Shown here piece by piece: positions 57,964-64,000 of a stretch of 64,000 bases of DNA. The translations under genes were made by a program, and so were the position numbers. Below the pieces are notes generated by a model, which had not been told where the DNA came from, made no database searches, and worked only from the letters and a program-made list of their open reading frames with translations. How positions within the stretch are numbered: position 1 is the stretch's first letter; each line of letters begins with the position of its first letter. The stretch is from Pogostemon cablin (lineage: Eukaryota; Streptophyta; Magnoliopsida; Lamiales; Lamiaceae), in assembly GCA_023678885.1 (NCBI GenBank), contig CM042966.1, forward strand, positions 29,216,028 through 29,280,027. Reading direction: 5' to 3'.

Positions 57964-59380
57964 AGATCTACAAGATCTATATGAGTCCTTCCAAGAACTA
58001 TCAATCGTAGATCTAAAAATGAATGTTGGAGAAACATCAAGTTCTCAACAACAGTCTCAGGCTCAACATGATCGGAGCCAAAATGAAGGAACCTCTGAAT
58101 CACATGGAGTCCATGAGACAAGACAAGAAGAGACATTCCAACTACCAGGAAACTTCAAGATGAAGGCAATAGGAATGTCAACAGGAGCAAGTCGAGTTCG
58201 AGGATAAAATCCACACAATACCCCATATGGACGGTCTCACCTTGAACTGAGAAATCCATACGGGTTGATCTTAAACCTCGACACTCTCGACTTCAAAAAC
58301 AGGGAGACCTTGATTGATGAATGGACAAATGCCATGAAGATTGCAGGTGGCATATTGGAGCTGGACAAAGAAGGGTTCATAAGATTCTTAACTATGAGCC
58401 TGGAAGGATCAGTAAAGTGCGCTTGGGAGGTACTCTCAGACGAAGTCAAGAAAGAGGCCATGGAAGGCGAAGACCTAGGCAATATTGTTGATTGCATGGC
58501 CAAGATTTTCAAGATCCACTTTATCGGAATAGATTACTTCGAAGGAATGGAAGAAGAAAAGAAGAAGAAGTATAGGAATGCCCTATACAGTCTAGAACTA
58601 CTTGACATTTGTCATGTAGATGAATACATCAAGCTCTTCACCGAGTATAGATGGAAATCAAAGATCAAGGAGGAGGAGGTATTCCACCTATTCTTTGCCA
58701 AGATTCCAAGTCCATGGAGGGAAAACTGATCAAAGAGTATGAACCATGCGAGCTGGACTCGATAGCAAGGAGGATGTCTTTCCTCAAAGTCAAAATTGCA
58801 GAGTGGTGCCATCAAGCATCACTACAAAAGAACTACAAGAGACTAAGGGGAATCAACAAGACAGTACCCTTATGTTGCGAGAATAATGATCTTCCAACTA
58901 TCATTGGAAGAAGCCCAAGGAAGCAGAAAAGGATGAAGAAAAATCATCCTTATGCACAAAGGAGCGGAGGATGGAGGTCCAGAAAACCAAGATCTTTTTG
59001 GTCCAAACAAAAGGCCCGAAGCTATAAATCAGGGCAGAGATCTGGACCCTCTAGATAGAGTTCAAAAAGTCAAGCCTCATCCTTAGAATCAAACCAAAGG
59101 AGTACATGAAGAATTCCTATAGGAAAGACGTTCCGAAGAGCAGCCACACGAGCAAACGAAAGATTCAAGGATTGTAACTGCTGCACTTACAGAGCTAGAG
59201 GGCATATTTCACCTGATTACCCGAAAAACCAAAAGAGAGGAGTACGACAGTTCGAAACAACTCCAGAAATGGAAGAAACTGTTTACTTCCAAGATCTAGT
59301 ACAAGTATATCAGTTCAAAGATATACCCTCGGACAAGAGCATCTATGAAGAAAAATTCTTTAGCCAAGACGAATCTTCCG
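57944..59380 (+). pseudogene. Capsid region of polyprotein, copy B
   Basis: ATG at 57944, a Ser/Gln-rich leader, then the capsid core open at 58265-58729 (154 codons), a frame break after SPWRE, and a second block 58651-59058 in another frame that ends in a basic region. The zinc knuckle at 59179-59220 is damaged. An acidic tail follows. Copy A shows the same block order. Confidence 0.75.
59179..59220 (+). other. Damaged zinc knuckle, copy B
   Basis: Where copy A has C-x2-C-x4-H-x4-C, this copy has Tyr in place of the second and last Cys (TAC codons at 59188-59190 and 59218-59220). Both changes are explained by single G-to-A transitions. Confidence 0.7.
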
Positions 59381-59439
59381 AAGATGAGTCGGAGTGAAGA
59401 GGAAATCTTAAGGCAAGAGATGCAAGAAGATATATCTGG

Positions 59440-60599
59440 ATTCTTTTTCCAGACATCCATTTCTCATAAAACCCTTATGAGAATCATGAAGGAGGATCCA
59501 AGGCTTAACTTATACGATGGATTCACTGTAGGAAAGCTAGATAAATTTCTTCCAAGCTTCAAAAGGAGAAACACAACATCATATACAAGGTGACCGAAGG
59601 GAAAATTTCCATCCCAATGGAGCTCACAAGGAATGTGATGGAATGCAGCTAGTTCCTGTTGATGAAATCAAAAGGGAACTCAGAAGACTCAAGGAAGGAA
59701 TGGCTAAAACCATGTCTTGGATCCATATTGGGGCAATAAGGATCCTAATCAAAGCAACTTTCAAAGAAGGTATCGATACATCAATCGATATTGCAATCTT
59801 TGATAAAAGGATCAAGAATACAAGAGAGGCATGCCTGGAAGGAATCTCAGGAAATCTGTATGCAAGCATGGTGGCATCCTACATCTACCCAAGGATTGCC
59901 TATAATCTTGCAGACAAAGATTTCAGTAGGGCACTCACCCTTCATCAAGATTTCAAAAACAAAGATTTGATGAAAGAAGGGAATAAGCCTTACTCTATCA
60001 CTTACAGTATCTCATATGCTCTATCCAACACTCATCATTTGTATTTATTCAAAATGAAGGAGTATATCGAGATACCAGAAGTGTTCGAAAGAGTTACATG
60101 TGCAACCAGACCAAAAATAATGGAGTTACCGCCAATCCACGACATGGATTTGCGAATCAAGGATAAGCCGGTCTGGAGTAGGCAAGACAGCCTCATATTC
60201 GAACAGAGAAGGATTTCTTTCCAAGAAGACAGAATGATCAATGAAAAATGGGGAAAGAAACCTATCGTGGAAGTAATCAAGGAACCAGAAAAGTTCACAA
60301 CCAAAGGTGAACTAAGATGCCCAGAAGGATGGAGAGGAGTCGAAGTAATATTCGATATCACTAAAAAGGAAAACTCTATTCCTTGTGATGTCTTGTATTA
60401 TCTTCAACAACTAACAACTGGGAGATACCAAGGACAACTCAAATTCGGAGATCTTGAGCTGATAATCGAGGGAGTTGCAGGAAGGTTCCTAGAGCAATTA
60501 GTACTGGGATTGGAGTTTCTCGAGGATCACAAACCTTGGGAACGATTACAAGATGGAATGGAGTTTACGGTCAAAGGAAAAAGATACAAGGTTTACTAG
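59440..60599 (+). pseudogene. Movement protein and linker, copy B
   Basis: The 30K-type core is open from 59643 to 60599 (318 codons): MSWIHIGAIRILIKATF, DIAIFDKR, YPRIAYNLADKDF, KDLMKEG, SYALSNTHH. A linker region with YLQQLTTGRYQGQ and LELIIEGVAGRF follows, to TAG at 60597-60599. The N-terminal part (59345-59593) is in another frame because of a single-base lesion near 59590. In copy A the linker is largely out of frame, so this copy shows the domain better. Confidence 0.8.
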
Positions 60600-60659
60600 T
60601 AGAGGCTCGGGCTTATAAGCTCTGATCCACCCATAGCCACAAGTCCATTCTCAATATAT

Positions 60660-61109
60660 ATCACCGTCGGGATGATATATAAGGAGCATCGTGCAGAATA
60701 TTTTACGGCGTACATTGATTCAGGAGCCGACATCTTCACATCAAAAGAAGGAGTCTTTTCTAAAGACTCAGGTGAAGAATTGTCAACAGTACTAGGAAAA
60801 GATTTCTCTCAAAGAGTGCTAATCCTTAACAGAGGAATCAAACAAGCGAAGATCATGATCGGAGGAGCGGAATGTACCCCATGGTACAAGGTGAAAACTC
60901 CACCGATATATTTTCACGACACCAGAGCGGATATTCTGTCAGGAAATAATTTCCTACAGACATTCAAGCGTTTTACCCAAGAAAATGCAATAAGAAGGCT
61001 TATTTTCACAACCCTTTGTGAACATAAGATCATAGCACCAAGACTACGTAATGTATTTCAAAGAAAAATGCTAATCAGATTTCACAGCATGCGTGGTGAT
61101 GAAGGATAA
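60660..61109 (+). pseudogene. Aspartic protease region, copy B
   Basis: TAYIDSGAD is in frame with PPIYFHDTRADILSGNNFLQ, 145 codons without interruption. Stops before and after separate it from the movement-protein linker and RT. Confidence 0.75.
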
Positions 61110-61163
61110 CTTAGCCATCTAAAGATGAATGATCGAAGAAAATATGGCGAAGCAGTACTTTAA

Positions 61164-61640
61164 ATGAGAACCGAGACCAGAGGAGGATGGAAGATGGAGA
61201 AACTAAAAGAAAATACAATCCACCTTCTCAAGGAAAGCTTGGGAGAAAGCTCACAGAAAGACGCCACAATCGAAGAACAAACATCTTTAGAGGACATCAA
61301 AAGAAAGATACAGAGGAACTTCAATGAGGATCCTCTAGCCTGGTGGGACAAAAACGAGCTCAGAGCCTCACTCAAGGTAAAAGAGGGAAAGAAGCATGAG
61401 TTCGTGAGATACAAGCCTATCCTAATGAATCAAGAAGATCGGAAGGATATACAACAAATACTTAAGGAACATCTAGACCTTAAGTTGATATCCCCAGGAG
61501 TATTGCCATACAACAGTCCAGGATTTCTGGTTCAAAATTATGGAGAAGTCAAGCGGGGAAAGTCGAGACTTGTGATCAACTACAAAGGGATCAACAACAA
61601 TCTGGAGTTGCTCCAAAGGGAATTCGAGAATCTAGCACTC
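61164..61640 (+). pseudogene. Truncated reverse transcriptase, copy B
   Basis: Contains the N-terminal RT blocks (FVRYKPILMNQEDR, RLVINYKGINNN). Directly after LEL the sequence jumps to the ORF4 N-terminal region (QREFENLALN). Compared with copy A, about 8212 to 7078 is missing, including YVDD and all of RNase H. Confidence 0.8.
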
Positions 61641-62880
61641 AATACAATGGGCGCTGAAAAATTATAAGAAAGTGATCGGACCAAAGTGTCTAATTGTATA
61701 CGAGTTTGTATTCGCAACAATGCGAGTCTCTTCGAGGCATTACGAGAGCCACTCCTCCGGGCTATTGATGGCAATAGCAATCGACAAAAGGAGAGCAGGG
61801 AATTCAAATATCCCTGGCACGAGTTTTAGATTGGAACTTCCAAAAGAGGAACCAATCCAAGAAAAACTTCGAGGCTTCTAAGTCACATCTTGAGCCATCG
61901 AGCCAACTTAGCACCTCTGGGTCAAAGAGGGAGAGATCAACCTTAGGCATATGACAGACACTGCTAAGGTTGGTATTAACTTAGCTGATTTCTCTTATTG
62001 GCAGGAATACCAGACCAGCTGGAAGAAATTGAATACCAGACAAGGAATCCGACCGGAGAAATACCGGGTTGATATATCTGGGGAATACCCCCGAGTTTGG
62101 ATGCGAGAAGGGTCAAATTCAATGGATGTAAAGCAGTAGTATGACTTTGGGGCACTAGCCTCGATCTATACTGTTTCACCAGGTTTTCCAGAACTTGCAA
62201 AACTTCCAGATTGGCTGGGAGAAAAGGTTTTCAAGGCATGAGAAAACAACTCGACTCTATCCAGAAAAGATGTATTAGAGCTGTATTTCACCAGTGCGGC
62301 CCAGAACAGTCAGGAAAGGCAACCACGAGGCCTTCCATTTCATCAAGCTGAGAAGACCCGATGTTTCAGCATTAAATAAGATCAAAGAGTCTTCTGGAAA
62401 GGAACCAGTCTTGGTTTCTACATTTTCTGAAGAATAGATCTCTACGCGAAGAGCGAGGGGTTTGTATGTCTGCATCAAAGCAATGGTGGAGGTGAAGTTC
62501 CCATTCAAGTTCAAGCATAAGTCTTTGAATAGGTCTTTTCTGTTGAATACCTTAACAGTAAAGAAAACAGTGTTCGCTGAGAAGGCTTTCCAAGAAAAAC
62601 AGGAACTTCTCTGGAGAAACAAGATTCCAGTGAGTAAACAAACTCATCGGAGATATTGCAACATGGCCCATTTTGGGCAATAGACGAACAAGGTATGCAC
62701 AAGCTGTTCCACCCAAACAGAACCAGAATTTGGGAAAGGGATAAGTTTGGGCATAGGGATGATCAGAACTGCTGATCCACCCCCAACAAAGGAGACACGT
62801 GGAAAAAAGAGGGTGAAATCTCTTCGGAATACCCAAGAATCGGGAGAATTATTAGGCACCAAAGAGGACAAATGACTCCT
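61610..62880 (+). pseudogene. Pararetroviral ORF4, copy B (N terminus lost)
   Basis: Begins inside the deletion junction and continues through blocks matching copy A (VGINLADFSYWQEYQ, LASIYTVSPGFPELAK, YVCIKAMVEVKFPFKF, QEKQELLWRNKIPVSK). Several stops and a frameshift break it. Function unassigned (see copy A). Confidence 0.6.
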
Positions 62881-63012
62881 CAAAAAAGCAAGAGCCAGGT
62901 GACCTTTCTGAAAGGGCAACAGACATATGACCGACAAGGAAGATGACCCACAAAAGGGAATCCAATAAAGAGAGACCAGCCAGCTGCTGAAAAGTTGGCA
63001 TCCAATGTGAAG

Positions 63013-63029
63013 TGACGCAAGCAGTGACG
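63013..63029 (+). promoter_or_regulatory. as-1 element, copy B promoter
   Basis: TGACGCAAGCAGTGACG: two TGACG words with a 7-nt spacer, the geometry of the CaMV 35S as-1 element, 51 nt before the TATA box. Confidence 0.75.
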
Positions 63030-63080
63030 TTACAAAAGATTGAAAGGCTTTGAAATTCGGATTTCAAATCCGAAAGCCTC

Positions 63081-63088
63081 TATAAATT
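63081..63088 (+). promoter_or_regulatory. TATA box of copy B promoter
   Basis: TATAAATT in the context gcctctataaattggtg. Transcription would start about 30 nt downstream and run into the leader and out through the right TIR. Confidence 0.65.
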
Positions 63089-63243
63089 GGTGTGTTGAGG
63101 AAGCAGAAGGCATCAACCATTCCCCTCTGTTTTTTCTTTCTAAAATAAACATTGTATCTCTTTTCTTTGTATGAGTGTTCTGAGTGCAGCTACAATAGGT
63201 AGTTAAAGGAGTTATCTCCTCTTGTTCGGTGAGGATGAGTGTG

Positions 63244-63276
63244 TAATAAATTCTCTATTTAATAAATAAATAATCT
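63244..63276 (+). promoter_or_regulatory. Poly(A) signal cluster, copy B
   Basis: Three overlapping AATAAA hexamers. Confidence 0.55.
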
Positions 63277-63719
63277 TGGGTTTACTGCCCGCATGTAACC
63301 TTCCATTTCATTCTGCAACTTCAATCTTCATACTTTCCGACGAAAAAAAGTAGCAGCATCCTGTACACCCAGTGTAGGAAACGAACCAGGGTTGTGCTAA
63401 GATCCGCTGAAGGAACGGGTTTGATCCATCACACTGCGGGACGCATGGTTAGCTGTGAGGAGCAGCTGTAAAACCTCCCGGATACCCGGTGGATTGACGG
63501 TCAAAAAAGGTACTGTTACTGTTTTAAGCTGGTTAGCTATGAGATTAATGTTGTTTAAATAATGTACGGAAGCATGTTGGACCTGATATGGTCGTAATGG
63601 ACTATGTCTATTTTGAAAGATAAGAATTTGATGAAAATAGGGTGAAAATGAGTATATAAAGGTATAGAAAGCTATTTTATTAAAGAAATCTGAAAATAGT
63701 AAAAGGAGTGGTTGGTACC

Positions 63720-63920
63720 TAGCAAAATTTTGAGATATTTTAAAATTTGGGACGGTTTTGGAGAAATTCAAAAGCTATGGGACTAATTTGGAGACAAAAT
63801 AAGATATGGAACTAAATCGGTGAAATTTTAAAAGGTACGGGACTAAATCAAAGATTTTAAGTATTTTGGGACCGTTTTGGATAAAGTAAAAAGTTGTGGG
63901 ACGTTTTTGGTATTTAACTC
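63720..63920. repeat. TIR, right arm of shell B
   Basis: Contains four or five tandem-like units built on gggac...ttttgga. Inverted partner of 56809-56940, and longer than the left arm. Confidence 0.7.
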
Positions 63921-63929
63921 TAACTTTTA
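63921..63929. repeat. 9-bp target duplication, right of shell B
   Basis: taactttta, identical to 56800-56808. Confidence 0.75.
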
Positions 63930-63990
63930 TGAAGGAAAGTTATAATAAATTAATAAAAAGTGATAATGCTATTTGATGAACAATTTATAC

Positions 63991-64000
63991 TCCCTCCGTC
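63991..64000 (+). mobile_element. Start of a Stowaway-type MITE, cut by the window end
   Basis: ctccctccgt after TA at the very end of the window. Confidence 0.4.

Larger units (their letters stand above)
57040..63625 (+). mobile_element. Endogenous pararetrovirus (caulimovirid) copy B
   Basis: Same gene order as copy A. It starts just upstream of the PBS and ends at about 63625, past the leader, where homology to copy A stops. It lacks about 1.1 kb covering the RT core and RNase H that copy A keeps. Frameshifts and stops occur throughout, but the movement protein to protease part is better preserved than in copy A. Confidence 0.9.
56809..63920 (+). mobile_element. MULE-like TIR shell B enclosing pararetrovirus copy B
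   Basis: The left end reads GGGCTTAAAACCAAAAAGG; the reverse complement of the right end reads GAGTTAAATACCAAAAACG. Similarity continues inward for well over 100 bp, including CTTTTTACTTT and GGTCCCAAAATACTTAA / AGTCCCAAAATACTTAA. The arms are built of short units around AGTCCC. Exact 9-bp duplications flank the element. No transposase frame is seen. The TIRs differ in sequence from those of shell A but share the GGG start and a subterminal ACCAAAAA word. Confidence 0.75.

Noticed and set aside
1..64000. CRISPR arrays, rRNA or tRNA genes, bacterial operons
   Set aside because: None seen. The window is plant nuclear DNA.

Overview
The window is nuclear DNA of a dicot plant, judged from its split genes with GT-AG introns, its AT-rich intergenic DNA and its plant transposon families. 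An asterid is plausible, but I cannot fix the species. Three host genes look intact: an EIN3-binding F-box gene (EBF1/EBF2 type, + strand, 14.5-17.2 kb), a TPX2-domain WVD2-like microtubule protein gene (- strand, 18.7-22.4 kb) and an APX6-type ascorbate-peroxidase-related gene (- strand, 26.7-30.2 kb). I rebuilt all three exon by exon; every splice junction keeps the frame, giving 669, 461 and 317 aa.

The rest is repeats and decayed sequence. Two defective copies of one endogenous caulimovirid-type pararetrovirus lie in opposite orientation: copy A (- strand, about 5.0-12.8 kb) and copy B (+ strand, about 57.0-63.6 kb). Each runs from a tRNA-Met-type primer-binding site through ORF1, ORF2, a capsid/zinc-knuckle/movement-protein/protease/RT/RNase H polyprotein and ORF4 to a 35S-like promoter with an as-1 element. 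The capsid region precedes the movement protein, as in cavemoviruses.

The main discovery candidate is that both proviruses sit inside DNA-transposon-like shells. Copy A is bounded by inverted termini at 4751 and 13013 with a 9-bp target duplication (tatattaat). Copy B is bounded by unrelated-looking inverted termini at 56809 and 63920 with its own 9-bp duplication (taactttta). Nine-base duplications and long degenerate TIRs are the hallmark of Mutator-like elements (MULEs), yet no transposase is visible and the cargo is a pararetrovirus opened at the same point in both copies.

Other content: a 3.8-kb mariner-like element with a DD39D transposase (31592-35403) inserted at TA inside a small MITE; many Stowaway-type MITEs, some nested; two hAT-like MITEs with 8-bp duplications; a cluster of broken host-gene fragments (BolA-like, PPR, type II NADH dehydrogenase) at 48.4-51.9 kb; a 1.8-kb AT-rich tandem array containing telomere-like AAACCCT runs at 53.4-55.2 kb; and a Ty1/copia remnant at 2.8-4.4 kb.
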